Source: JBEIJQ01 sp040380145 (lineage in GTDB: Bacteria > Bacteroidota > Bacteroidia > Chitinophagales > Saprospiraceae). From it: a stretch of DNA of 43,975 nucleotides. A program made the position numbers and the translations under genes. Where the stretch lies: the NCBI GenBank assembly GCA_040380145.1, contig JBEIJQ010000005.1:1-43975 (forward strand). Reading direction: 5' to 3'. The notes under the pieces were generated by a model that saw only the letters and a program-made list of their open reading frames with translations, was not told the origin of the DNA and did not search any database. Shown here piece after piece: positions 32,340 to 41,700 of the stretch. How positions within the stretch are numbered: the first letter of the stretch is position 1; each line of letters begins with the position of its first letter.

Positions 32340-34541
32340 ATGACCACCACAACCGATTATCTGTACGAAGCGCTGCACAAGCACTTTGGATTCGACAACT
32401 TCAAAGGCACCCAAGAAGCCATTATCCGTAATTTGCTGGAAGGAAAAGATTCTTTCGTCATCATGCCGACCGGCGGCGGCAAGTCGCTCTGTTACCAACT
32501 GCCCGCCCTCATGATGGAGGGCACCGCGCTAGTTATCTCTCCCCTGATCGCCCTGATGAAAAACCAGGTGGACTCCATCCGATCCTACAGCGAGGCCGAC
32601 AATGTGGCGCATTTTCTGAACTCTTCGCTTTCGCGCGCCCAAATGCGCAAGGTAAAATCCGATATCCAAGACGGGCATACCAAACTGCTGTACGTGGCTC
32701 CCGAAACCCTGACCAAAGAAGAAAACCTGGACTTTTTCGCCAACACCAACGTCTCCTTCGTGGCGGTGGACGAAGCGCACTGCATTTCCGAATGGGGGCA
32801 CGATTTCCGCCCGGAATACCGCCGCATCCGTACCATGATCGACGCCATCGGCCGCGAGATCCCCATCATCGCCCTTACCGCCACGGCCACCCCCAAGGTG
32901 CGCACCGACATCGTGAAGACCCTGCGGATGGAAGACCCGACGGAATTTGTCTCTTCTTTCAACCGCGACAACCTCTACTACGAGATCCGTCCCAAGGGCA
33001 AGCGCGACGACACCATCAAGAGCATCCTGCAATACATCAAGACGCAGCCCAACAAATCGGGCATCATCTATGTACAGGCCCGCAAATCCGCCGAGGACAT
33101 CGCCAAACTGCTCGAGGTCAACGGCATCAAGGCGTTTCCCTACCACGCCGGTCTGGATGCCAAGACCCGCAGCGATACCCAAGATGCCTTCTTGATGGAA
33201 GACCTCGAGGTGATCGTCGCCACCATCGCTTTCGGAATGGGCATCGACAAGCCCAATGTGCGTTTCGTGATCCACTACGACATCCCGAAAAGCATCGAAA
33301 ATTACTACCAGGAAACCGGCCGCGCCGGCCGCGACGGCCTCCAGGGCGACTGTATCGCCTATTACGCCTACAACGACCTGGTCAAACTCGAGAAATTCCT
33401 CCGCGACAAGCCGGTCTCCGAAAGGGAAATGGGCATGCAGCTCCTCAACGAGGTGCTCGGATATGCCGAAACCACCTCTTGCCGCCGCCAATACCTGCTC
33501 CACTACTTCGGTGAAGAGTACCATCCCTCGCAATGCAACGGGATGTGCGACAACTGCCGCTACCCCAAGGAACGCTTGGAAGCAGGCCGCGAACTGCGCC
33601 AAGCCCTAATGGCCGTCCGCGATCTGAAAGAAAATTTCCCCCTGAAAACCGTCGTGGAGTTCATCTTGGGCAAGCAGACCAAGCAGCTCCTCGATTTCGG
33701 TTACGACGAACTCGACGGCTTCGGCATCGGCGACGAAAAAAGCGAACTGTTCTGGAACTCGGTGCTCCGCCAAGCGCTGCTCAACGATTTTCTGTACAAG
33801 GACATCGAAGAATACGGCCTGCTCAAGATCTCCTCGAACGGGCACGCGTTCATCGAAAATCCCGGCTCCTTCCATATCACCCTCAACCACGATTTCGACC
33901 AGGAACTGATCGACGACGAGGAAGAGGCCGCGGGCAAGACCGCCGTTTTGGACGATACCCTCTTCCAACAACTCCGCGACCTCTGCCGCCGGGAAGCCAA
34001 AAAGATGGGCGTTCCGCCTTATGTGGTTTTCTCCGAGCCGTCCCTGATGGACATGGCCACCCAGTACCCCGTCACCCTCGAAGACCTGGAATCGGTTTCC
34101 GGTGTCAACAAGGGCAAGGCACAGCGCTACGGACAACCCTTCGTGGACTTCATCGCCCGCTATGTGACCGACAACGACATCGAGCGGCCCACGGATTTCG
34201 TGGTCAAATCGATCGCCAACAAGTCCAAAAGCAAGGTGCAGATCATCCAGAGCATCGACAAGCGCATCCCCTTTGAGGACATCGCCCGCTCGCTCGACAT
34301 GTCCATGGACGAGTTCATGGAAGAAATCTACTCGATCGTCCAGGCCGGCACCAAATTGCGCATCGATTACTACATAGACGAACAGGTGGACGAAGCGATC
34401 CGTGAAGACATCTGCGATTATTTCATGCAGGCCGACACGGACGACCTCGAATTGGCCTTCCAAACCCTCAAAGAAGACGACATTACCTGGGAAGAGGTGC
34501 GGTTGATGCGCATCAAATTCCTGTCGGACAACGGCAACTGA
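32340..34541 (+). CDS. recQ: ATP-dependent DNA helicase RecQ
   Basis: A 733-residue 3'-5' helicase for recombination and replication-fork repair. Helicase motifs: I MPTGGGKSLCYQLP, Ia VISPLIALMKNQ, II AVDEAHCISEWGHDFRPEY (the aromatic-rich loop after DEAH-type box), III ALTATATPKV, V and VI AFGMGIDKPNVRFVIH and YYQETGRAGRDG. The RecQ zinc-binding region has CRRQYLLHYF, CNGMCDNC; the HRDC domain lies near VTLEDLESVSGVNKGKAQRY, followed by a C-terminal helical extension of about 120 residues usual in Bacteroidota. I chose the ATG at 32340 by homology; upstream in-frame ATGs at 32289 and 32199 are less likely. Confidence 0.96.
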   Translation: MTTTTDYLYEALHKHFGFDNFKGTQEAIIRNLLEGKDSFVIMPTGGGKSLCYQLPALMMEGTALVISPLIALMKNQVDSIRSYSEADNVAHFLNSSLSRAQMRKVKSDIQDGHTKLLYVAPETLTKEENLDFFANTNVSFVAVDEAHCISEWGHDFRPEYRRIRTMIDAIGREIPIIALTATATPKVRTDIVKTLRMEDPTEFVSSFNRDNLYYEIRPKGKRDDTIKSILQYIKTQPNKSGIIYVQARKSAEDIAKLLEVNGIKAFPYHAGLDAKTRSDTQDAFLMEDLEVIVATIAFGMGIDKPNVRFVIHYDIPKSIENYYQETGRAGRDGLQGDCIAYYAYNDLVKLEKFLRDKPVSEREMGMQLLNEVLGYAETTSCRRQYLLHYFGEEYHPSQCNGMCDNCRYPKERLEAGRELRQALMAVRDLKENFPLKTVVEFILGKQTKQLLDFGYDELDGFGIGDEKSELFWNSVLRQALLNDFLYKDIEEYGLLKISSNGHAFIENPGSFHITLNHDFDQELIDDEEEAAGKTAVLDDTLFQQLRDLCRREAKKMGVPPYVVFSEPSLMDMATQYPVTLEDLESVSGVNKGKAQRYGQPFVDFIARYVTDNDIERPTDFVVKSIANKSKSKVQIIQSIDKRIPFEDIARSLDMSMDEFMEEIYSIVQAGTKLRIDYYIDEQVDEAIREDICDYFMQADTDDLELAFQTLKEDDITWEEVRLMRIKFLSDNGN

Positions 34542-34570
34542 TCCTCTCCACACCCTACCCTTTCCCATTC

Positions 34571-34614
34571 GAACGGGCATCTCGGCGCTTCAAAAAATGC
34601 AGAGATGCCCGTTC
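34571..34614. repeat. 13-base perfect inverted repeat across the 3' end of the metallopeptidase gene
   Basis: GAACGGGCATCTC (34571-34583) and GAGATGCCCGTTC (34602-34614), 18-base loop. One arm lies inside the last codons of the leftward metallopeptidase gene; the loop contains its stop codon. It sits between two convergent genes and may end or stall transcription from either side, though no T-run follows either arm. Confidence 0.6.
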
Positions 34615-35357
34615 TGCCTGAGCCACAGTTCCGAACGCCGGTACTCCGGCATGGCGTTTTCCACCAGGCTCCAAAATTGGTCCGAGTGGTCCATGTGGGT
34701 CAGGTGCGCCAATTCATGGATGATGATGTAATCGATGACTTCCGAGGGGGCAAAAAGCAGCCGAGTGGAAAAATTCAGGTTTTTGTTGCTCGAACAAGAG
34801 CCCCAGTTGGTGTGGTTGTATTTGAAACTGACCCCGTTGATTTGTTTTTGGAAAAAAAGGAAGTTCAGTTCATTGACGCGCCGTACAAACTCCGGTGCGC
34901 AATCATTGGCCACCAGCCGGCTGATGAGGTGCTTGATGCTTTTTCGGCGGTTGACGGGCGTATCGTCCAAGGCCAGGGTCAGTTGTATGTTGCGCCCTTC
35001 GATGCGGCCGCGGTGGCCGTTGCGGGCTTCTTCGCGGATGTTGATCACATATTCCCGTCCAAAAACCTGCAAGGTGGAACCGTCCGTGTAAGAGCGGCCC
35101 ATCACCGACCGGTGGAGATCGGGCCGCTGAGCCACCGTAGCGCGGACCCATTGTTCGAATTTCGGTATAATATCCTCGATGCAGCATGGTTGCATGTGCG
35201 CCGGCACCCGGAGGATGGCTTTTTTGCCCGTCAGGGCAAAACGCGCTGACAGGATTCTTTTGTCCAGCACCACCTCCACGGGAAAGTGTTCGCCATCAAT
35301 TTCGATGTGCGCTTTCAAGGTTTGACTGGTAGAGAATAGTTTTTTTTCGAGTGCCAT
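34590..35357 (-). CDS. Zinc metallopeptidase of the YgjP/DUF45 (WLM-like) family
   Basis: A 255-residue protein with the gluzincin-type active site: YIIIHELAHLTHMDHSDQFW, where HELAH supplies two zinc His and the catalytic Glu and the following His in MDHSDQFW is the third ligand. The N-terminal half is beta-rich (LKAHIEIDGEHFPVEVVLDK), and the central NHTNWGSCSSNKNLNFST motif is characteristic of the family. Members are intracellular proteases of uncertain role, some linked to DNA-protein-crosslink repair relatives. It follows cysS by 12 bases and is probably co-transcribed. Its last codons form half of an inverted repeat. Confidence 0.92.
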   Translation of the reverse strand: MALEKKLFSTSQTLKAHIEIDGEHFPVEVVLDKRILSARFALTGKKAILRVPAHMQPCCIEDIIPKFEQWVRATVAQRPDLHRSVMGRSYTDGSTLQVFGREYVINIREEARNGHRGRIEGRNIQLTLALDDTPVNRRKSIKHLISRLVANDCAPEFVRRVNELNFLFFQKQINGVSFKYNHTNWGSCSSNKNLNFSTRLLFAPSEVIDYIIIHELAHLTHMDHSDQFWSLVENAMPEYRRSELWLRQNGHLCIF

Positions 35358-35369
35358 TTTTTAAAAAAA

Positions 35370-36875
35370 TTAAATTTTGGACCAAGAAGCTCCCTCTTTG
35401 CCGTCTTTCACCTGAACGTCCAGCGCCTGCAAACGTTCACGGATCCGGTCGGAAGTGCCCCAATCCTTTTGGTCGCGGGCGTTTTTGCGCAGCTCGAGGA
35501 TCAGCTGCATCAAACCATCGGCCAATCCCGCATCCGTGCCCGACTGCGTTTCGTCGAGCAGCCCGAAGATGTCGTGCAGGAAGACCCGGAAAGTCACCTT
35601 CAAGCGCTCGAAAGTGGCTTTGACGACCGAGCCCATCGGGATTTTCCCGTGCCGCCAGGAATTGATTTTGGGCACCAGTTCGAACAGCGCGGCCAAGGCC
35701 TGGGGGGTCGAAAAATCGTCGTCCATGGCCGCAAAGGCCGAATCCAACAGCGCATTGACCTCGGCGTCTTCCGCGGTGGGCGCCTCGGGGCCCGCGTAGT
35801 TTTGGCCCTGGAGCCAGCGGTGGGCCTCCATCAGGCGCGCATAGCCTTTTTCGGCGGCCTGCAGGGCGGGATCGGTGAGATCGAGCGTGCTTCGGTAATG
35901 CGTCTGCAGCATGAAAAAGCGCAGCGTCATCGGCGAATACGCCTTGGCGAACAGGTTATTGTCGCCGGAAAACAGTTGCAGCGGCAGGATGGAGTTGCTC
36001 TTGCCCGTGACGGGATCGGGCGTTTTGGACATCTTTTTGCCGTTGAGCAACAGCATGTTGCCGTGCATCCAAAAACGTACGGGCGCGCAACCGCAGGCCC
36101 CGAAATTCTGGGCGATCTCATTTTCGTGGTGGGGAAACTGCAGGTCCATGCCCCCGCCGTGGATATCGAATTCCGGTCCGAGATATTTGGTGCTCATCGC
36201 CGAACATTCGAGGTGCCAACCGGGGAAACCCACCGACCACGGCGCTTTCCAACGCATCAGGTGGCTTTCGTCGGCCTTAATCCAAATGGCGAAATCGGAA
36301 GGATGTCTTTTTTCGCCCTGATTTTTCAATTCGCGGGATTCGGCCAACAGGTCATCCATTTGTTTGCCCGACAGCCGACCGTAAACCCCTTTTTCCCGCA
36401 CCAACTTGGGCGTATCGAAATAGACCGAACCGTTGACTTCATAGGCATAGCCGTTTTCGAGGATGCGTTCCACCATTTCGATCTGCTCCATCAAATGGCC
36501 GGTCGCCGAGGGTTCGATGCAGGGCGGCAGGTTGTTGAAGAGATTCATCACATCGCGGAAACCGACCGTGTAGCGCTGGACGATCTCCATGGGTTCGATG
36601 CGTTCAAGTCGGGCTTTTTTGGAAATCTTGTCCTCGGCCCCGCTGTCCTGATCGCCTTCCAAATGCCCCACATCGGTGACATTGCGCACATAGCGCACTT
36701 TGAAACCCTTGTGCGTCAAGTAGCGATAGACCACATCGAAAGAGACGAAAGTGCGGCAATTTCCCAAATGCACATCGGAATATACCGTCGGCCCGCACAC
36801 ATACAGGCCCACAAAAGGAGGAGAGATCGGCTCGAAATTTTCTTTTTCCCGAGAAAAAGAATTGTAAATTTTCAT
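35370..36875 (-). CDS. cysS: Cysteinyl-tRNA synthetase
   Basis: Cytosolic class I aminoacyl-tRNA synthetase that charges tRNA-Cys. The 501-residue protein has the expected length. HIGH-type motif is in CGPTVYSDVHLGNCRTFVSF (Cys also a zinc ligand), zinc and cysteine-site residues continue in WHLECSAMS and GGGMDLQFPHHENEIAQ, and the KMSK loop is NGKKMSKTPDPV. The C-terminal DALR-like helical and anticodon-binding part ends DGKEGASWSKI. Start taken at MKIYNSFSREKENFEP; the longer frame start at 36896 is AT-rich leader. It lies 41 bases after the T9SS protein gene and 12 bases before the metallopeptidase gene, all on the minus strand. Confidence 0.97.
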   Translation of the reverse strand: MKIYNSFSREKENFEPISPPFVGLYVCGPTVYSDVHLGNCRTFVSFDVVYRYLTHKGFKVRYVRNVTDVGHLEGDQDSGAEDKISKKARLERIEPMEIVQRYTVGFRDVMNLFNNLPPCIEPSATGHLMEQIEMVERILENGYAYEVNGSVYFDTPKLVREKGVYGRLSGKQMDDLLAESRELKNQGEKRHPSDFAIWIKADESHLMRWKAPWSVGFPGWHLECSAMSTKYLGPEFDIHGGGMDLQFPHHENEIAQNFGACGCAPVRFWMHGNMLLLNGKKMSKTPDPVTGKSNSILPLQLFSGDNNLFAKAYSPMTLRFFMLQTHYRSTLDLTDPALQAAEKGYARLMEAHRWLQGQNYAGPEAPTAEDAEVNALLDSAFAAMDDDFSTPQALAALFELVPKINSWRHGKIPMGSVVKATFERLKVTFRVFLHDIFGLLDETQSGTDAGLADGLMQLILELRKNARDQKDWGTSDRIRERLQALDVQVKDGKEGASWSKI

Positions 36876-36916
36876 ATTAAAAAAAATTTTATACAAAAAC
36901 CATTTTCTGAAAAAAA

Positions 36917-38515
36917 TTATTCCAGCACCAACACTTGGGTATCGGAAAAGTGTCCGATGCCGAGGCGCACGAAATAGGTTCCCCTCGGCAGGTCGCGCAC
37001 ATCGAGATCCAGAAAATAATGACCTTCCTGTTGATCCCCGTCGAACGCTTGAACGGTGCGTCCCAACGCGTCGTTGATCGAAATGGCGATGTTGCCCGCG
37101 ACCGGTTGTTGGAATTCCAAACGCACGGTTTCCCGCGCCGGATTGGGCATCAGGCGCAGGCGGATCGCCCCAGGTCCGTCCACTGCCGCCTCCTGCATGC
37201 CCGTTGCGGCGGTGTTGACGAACACCTCGAGGATCCCGTTGGAAGCCTGGGTCGTGGAAGTCGGATCGGAGAAAAAGGAATTGGGCACTTGGCTCTGGAT
37301 GCCCCCGAAAATATAGCCCACCAGCGTACGCGCAGCGGGCAAGCGGTGCAGTTGAAGGATGCCGTGCGCATCGAAATAAGCTGGATCGGCCGGGAAAAAC
37401 TCGGCGGAGGAGCCCAAAAGCCCAGGCATTTCCACGGGCATTTTGACCTCAGCGAGCGTTCCGTCCGCGGCCCGCGAGACCCGGCTGACCGTGTTCACGA
37501 AAGGCACGAGGGTATCGTCGAGCATCAGTCCGTTGGCGTCCATGGAATAACGGCTCATCCCGCCGAAAAACACATTGTGCATATCATTGGATACCGAATC
37601 GAAAACGGGCAGTTTGGCGCTGTGGTACTGGCTGAGATACTGGTTGAAATTGGGCACGGGCGTATAGCCCGTTTCGGAAATGTCCACGGTGTTGAGCCAC
37701 GGGATATTGCGGTTGTACTGGAACACACCGGAGAAGGCCGTGTAGCCGAAAGAGCCGTCAGGGAAGATCTGCGGCACGAGGTTGTAGTCTCGCCGGTGCA
37801 GTTCGGCAGTGTCGCGCCAAGCGGAGTAATCGGCGATGGATAGGCCGTTGGGCGTTTCAAGGATCCGAAATCGACGCACTTCGTTGGTATATTCCTGGAA
37901 GAAACCGGGGCCGTGGTTGGGGCCCATCGGGTTGTAGCGGCCGTCGAACCGGTGGCCGCCCACGAGATAATAGAAGTCGCCGATCTTGCCCAAGTTGCCG
38001 CCACAGACAGCCAGTCGCTGATCGAGCATTTGTTTGACATACGGACCGACGGGCGTGTTGTTTTGGATCGCTGCTATCATGCCGGGCACATTGATCGCGG
38101 CCAGTTTGGGGTAGGTCGTGTGAAATCCCGCGGCAAAACTGTCGCCATATCCCCCGATGCAATAAAGCGTTTCGCCGTCTTGATGAAACTGCATGTTGGT
38201 GGATTGCAGTTGGTTGTAGATACTGTCGGGCAATTCGGACAGATCGCGCTGCCAAACTTGACGATTGGCCGGATCGATCACATAAACGACGCGGTTGTTG
38301 TCGTCGATGAAAAAAGCGGCAAAAGGCTGTCTCGGGTGCAGCCCGTCCGTGCGACCGGCCACGATCAGCCACAGGCCATTGTGGATGGCCGCGGCATAGG
38401 AATGGAGCCCCGGTGCGTTGGGCACTGTCAGCGTGTCGAACGAAACTTCGAAGGGCGCTTGGGCACGGAGGGAAAATCCCAACAGGAGGCAAGCAAGAAA
38501 AATGATATTGCGCAT
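36917..38515 (-). CDS. T9SS-exported propeller-like protein
   Basis: A 532-residue secreted protein. Signal peptide MRNIIFLACLLLGFSLRAQA; a middle region of repeated 'LYCIGGYGDSF', 'FYYLVGGHRFDG', 'HNVFFGGMSRY' and 'LVGYIFGGIQS' blades, spaced like a Kelch-type beta-propeller; and a C-terminal T9SS type A sorting domain (about residues 455-532) with RLMPNPARETVRLEFQQPVA, SINDALGRTV and the terminal DLDVRDLPRGTYFVRL. The sorting domain directs export and surface attachment or release. No catalytic motif is seen. It has a -7 element at 38532-38539 and precedes cysS on the same strand. Confidence 0.9.
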   Translation of the reverse strand: MRNIIFLACLLLGFSLRAQAPFEVSFDTLTVPNAPGLHSYAAAIHNGLWLIVAGRTDGLHPRQPFAAFFIDDNNRVVYVIDPANRQVWQRDLSELPDSIYNQLQSTNMQFHQDGETLYCIGGYGDSFAAGFHTTYPKLAAINVPGMIAAIQNNTPVGPYVKQMLDQRLAVCGGNLGKIGDFYYLVGGHRFDGRYNPMGPNHGPGFFQEYTNEVRRFRILETPNGLSIADYSAWRDTAELHRRDYNLVPQIFPDGSFGYTAFSGVFQYNRNIPWLNTVDISETGYTPVPNFNQYLSQYHSAKLPVFDSVSNDMHNVFFGGMSRYSMDANGLMLDDTLVPFVNTVSRVSRAADGTLAEVKMPVEMPGLLGSSAEFFPADPAYFDAHGILQLHRLPAARTLVGYIFGGIQSQVPNSFFSDPTSTTQASNGILEVFVNTAATGMQEAAVDGPGAIRLRLMPNPARETVRLEFQQPVAGNIAISINDALGRTVQAFDGDQQEGHYFLDLDVRDLPRGTYFVRLGIGHFSDTQVLVLE

Positions 38516-38531
38516 GATGACAGCTTTTTTG

Positions 38532-38539
38532 CAAAGATA
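38532..38539 (-). promoter_or_regulatory. -7 promoter element of the T9SS propeller-like gene
   Basis: Reads TATCTTTG on the minus strand, matching TAnnTTTG, 16 bases before the ATG at 38515, so the leader is very short. The -33 region is approximate (TTTC near 38564), within a T6-GG-A6 dyad. Confidence 0.55.
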
Positions 38540-38643
38540 TCTTCCGGCGGGTATTTTTTGGAAAAAAGTGGCTCTGTATTGAGGGTTTGACTCTGCCGGC
38601 TTACAATTTCACCCTTCTGGTCCAAGTTTTTTTGGAAAAAAAG

Positions 38644-38676
38644 AAAAAGCCGCTCTTTTGAAAGAGCGGCTTTTTT
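38644..38676. terminator. Terminator of the giant T9SS surface-protein gene
   Basis: Strong symmetric hairpin (AAAAAGCCGCTCTTT / AAAGAGCGGCTTTTTT) flanked by A5 and T6 runs, about 30 bases past the stop of the 38708 gene. It could act in both directions. It shares the AAAAAGCCGCT arm with the terminator at 20485. Confidence 0.85.
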
Positions 38677-38707
38677 CCGAATCCCACAAAATGGGGGAAA
38701 CGGGATT

Positions 38708-41700
38708 TTACGGTCGTTGAATCAGAATTCGGACGGTTGCGACCTCGCTTCCCGAGACCACACGCACCAAATATGCCCCGCCGGATTGTGCCGAAAGGTC
38801 GAACGCGACTTGGTTGGTGCCGTTTACCGGTTGTTGGGCGATCATCCGTCCCTGCAGATCGAAGAGTTGGGCAAAGCCGTCGATCTCGCGGTCGAGGGAG
38901 ACCGTGAAGATTCCGGTAGTCGGGTTCGGGAAGGCCGTGGCCTCCAAGGAACGGGCATTGGCCGCGGTACCGGGCAGCGTGCGGGCGAAGGGCGTCGTGT
39001 ATTCGAAGGCGCCCATGTCGATGCCCGCTCCGTTGGGGCGGAAATTGCCGAGGTAATCGTCGGCAGGTGCGCCCGTGAGCGTGCCCGCATCGATCGCCGA
39101 AGAAGCCGCTTGCAGCTGCAGATCGCCGGCAGCGAGATCCACGAATTGCGGATTGATGCCGAAGAGATTGCCCGCGCCGCATGACAAGGCACTGGCCCCG
39201 CCCGAGTTCAGGGCGCAGGTAGCCGCTTGCAGCAGCGAGTAGGACACGCTGGCCGCCGAAATCGCAGTGGCCTGGAAGAAGGGCCTGCCGGAGACCAGCG
39301 TCGTCGTGTTGTTCCAGAAAACACTGTTCGTAGCAGTAAGGGATGCCGAAGAGCCGGTGCCCGCGTTGAGGAAGCTCACCGAACCGTTGCCGTAGGCCAT
39401 GTTGGAGGCCACGGTGCAGTTCATGAGCGCAACGCTCGATTGGCCCGAGGTCGTGGTGGTCTGGTTGATCGCACCGCCCGTACCGGCCGTAGAAGCGTTG
39501 GCCCACAACTGGCAGTTCGTCATCGTCGTGAAGGCACCGGCAGAGGTTTGGGAAGCTGTCTGCGAAAGAGCCCCTCCCCTGCCCGATCCGATGTTCTGGG
39601 CGAAACGGCTTTGGGTCACCGTCAGTACCGAGAAGCCCGACCGCGAGGATTGGTGGTAGATCGCACCACCATCGCTGGCCGTATTGCCCTGGAAATCGCA
39701 GTTGATCACCTCGGTCATGATCGAGCTGGCGGTGAGGTCGGCGAACAAGTTGACCGCGCCGCCTTTACCGGAAGCTCCGGTGGCCGTATTGGATTGGAAC
39801 AAACAGATATTGATCACGAGATTGAGCACGCCGCCCAACGAATTGCCGAACACCGCGCCGCCGTTTACGGAACTGTTGGATTGGAAAGTGCTGCTGTTAA
39901 TCGTGTGGTATTGGGTGGCGCCGTTCGTCGAAAAATCCCAGATCGCACCGCCGCCGAGGGCCGAGGTATTGGACTGGAAGGTACAGCCGTCGGTGGTCAC
40001 CGTAGAGATACCGCCGGCGTTCGTCGTGTTCATCATTGCACCGCCCCGTTGCAGAGCGTTGTTCAGTTCGAAGATCGAGAAAAACACCTGCAAAGAGACC
40101 GAACCGCCGTTTTGGGTGACCGAGGCCAAGCCACCACCGTGCTGGGCGGCAGTATTGCCCGTGAAGCGGCAATAATCGAACCTCGGATTCGCGGCTCCTC
40201 CGTCGAGGGCGAACACCATCGCGCCGCCGCCCCGTTGGGCCGTATAGTTCTGCACGAAGCGACAATCCACGAAGTAGGGACTCGATACTTTGCCCACGCT
40301 GTCGGCCCGCACAAGGACGCCGGCGCCTTCGACCGGTGAGTTGGCGTCCCGGATCACGAATCCGCAGATCAGCACATCGTCGCCGACGTTGATGCCCGTC
40401 AGGATACGGTGGCTGTTGTCGGAGTTGGAGCCCGGCACTCCGATATCGCCGGAGAGCACAGTTGGATACGTGTTGGGATCGGCAAAAAGTCCGCCTCCGT
40501 TGGGGAAGCCGCCGAACAGGTTGATCGAGGGCACCAGTTGGAAAGAGGCCAACCGGGAGGTATCGTCGGTGGGGCGATAAATCCCCTCGGCCACCAAGAT
40601 GTTGGTATTGGGAGCGGCGGCCAAAAGCGCTGCTTGCAGGCTGGTCATCGCGTTTACCCATGAGGTTCCGGATCCATCTCCCGTGGCGTCGTCGTCCACA
40701 AAAATCGCCGGGCCGTTTTCGGGGGAGCAAACCGACGTTGCGGGCGGCATGATCGTCACTTCCACCTCAAAGCTGCAAGTAGTGGTTTGGCCGGTTCCGT
40801 CGGTGGCCGTCAGGATCACCGCAACAGTAGTGGGGAAAACGTAAGACGTACCCGCGACCGGGGATTGACCCACCGTGACGGTTCCGCAATCATCGGCTGC
40901 CGTCGCCAGCGCCGTGTAGTCCGGCATAGTGGCAGTACCGGCACCGATCAGGGTCTGAGTCGTGGGGCAAGCGATCGTCGGTGGAAGATCGGTGCTGCCG
41001 ACCGATGCAGAAGCGCTTTCGGTACAGCCATTGGCGTCAGTGGCCACCACTGTATAGGTGCCCACGCAGAGATCCGTTGCGTTCGGGCCGACCGATCCGT
41101 TGCTCCACATGTACGTTGCGGACACCGCTGCAGTGACCATAGCCATGCCGTTGCAACCCGTCGCGCACGTCGCCGCGGCACCTGTGGCCACAACCGAAAT
41201 CGGTGCAGCCTCCGACACTGTGATAGTGGCACTGCCCGAACAGCCGCCTGCTTGCGTGCCAGTTACCGAGTAAGCGCCCGCCGCGACTACCGAAATAGAA
41301 CCCGACGTCTCGCCTGTGCTCCAGATGAAGTCTGCTGCTCCCGAAGCTGTCAGGGCCACCGTTCCGTTGGCGCACAGCACCGGAGTGGACTGGCCGATGG
41401 ATACGGCGAGAGGCAACACCGTCACTGTTGCCGTATCCGTTGCTGTGGCTCCGAAAGGAGCAGTCAAGGTCACGCTATAAGTTGTGGAAACAGAGGGGGA
41501 AACATTGATGGACTGCGTTGTGGCGCCCGTGCTCCACAGATAGGTGCTTCCCACCGGACCGAACTGGGCGGTCAACTCCGTAATCTCACCTGTGCATACT
41601 TCAAGATCTCCTTCGATGGAAACATCGGCCGATACAAACATCGATTCGTAGGCCCCCAGGTCATGGCCCGCCCCCTGTGGACGAGCATTGCCGTCCAAAT

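Noticed and set aside
39227..40339. Plus-strand open frame of 370 codons inside the giant surface-protein gene
   Set aside because: Antisense shadow rich in Arg and Gly; the repeats on the minus strand explain it.
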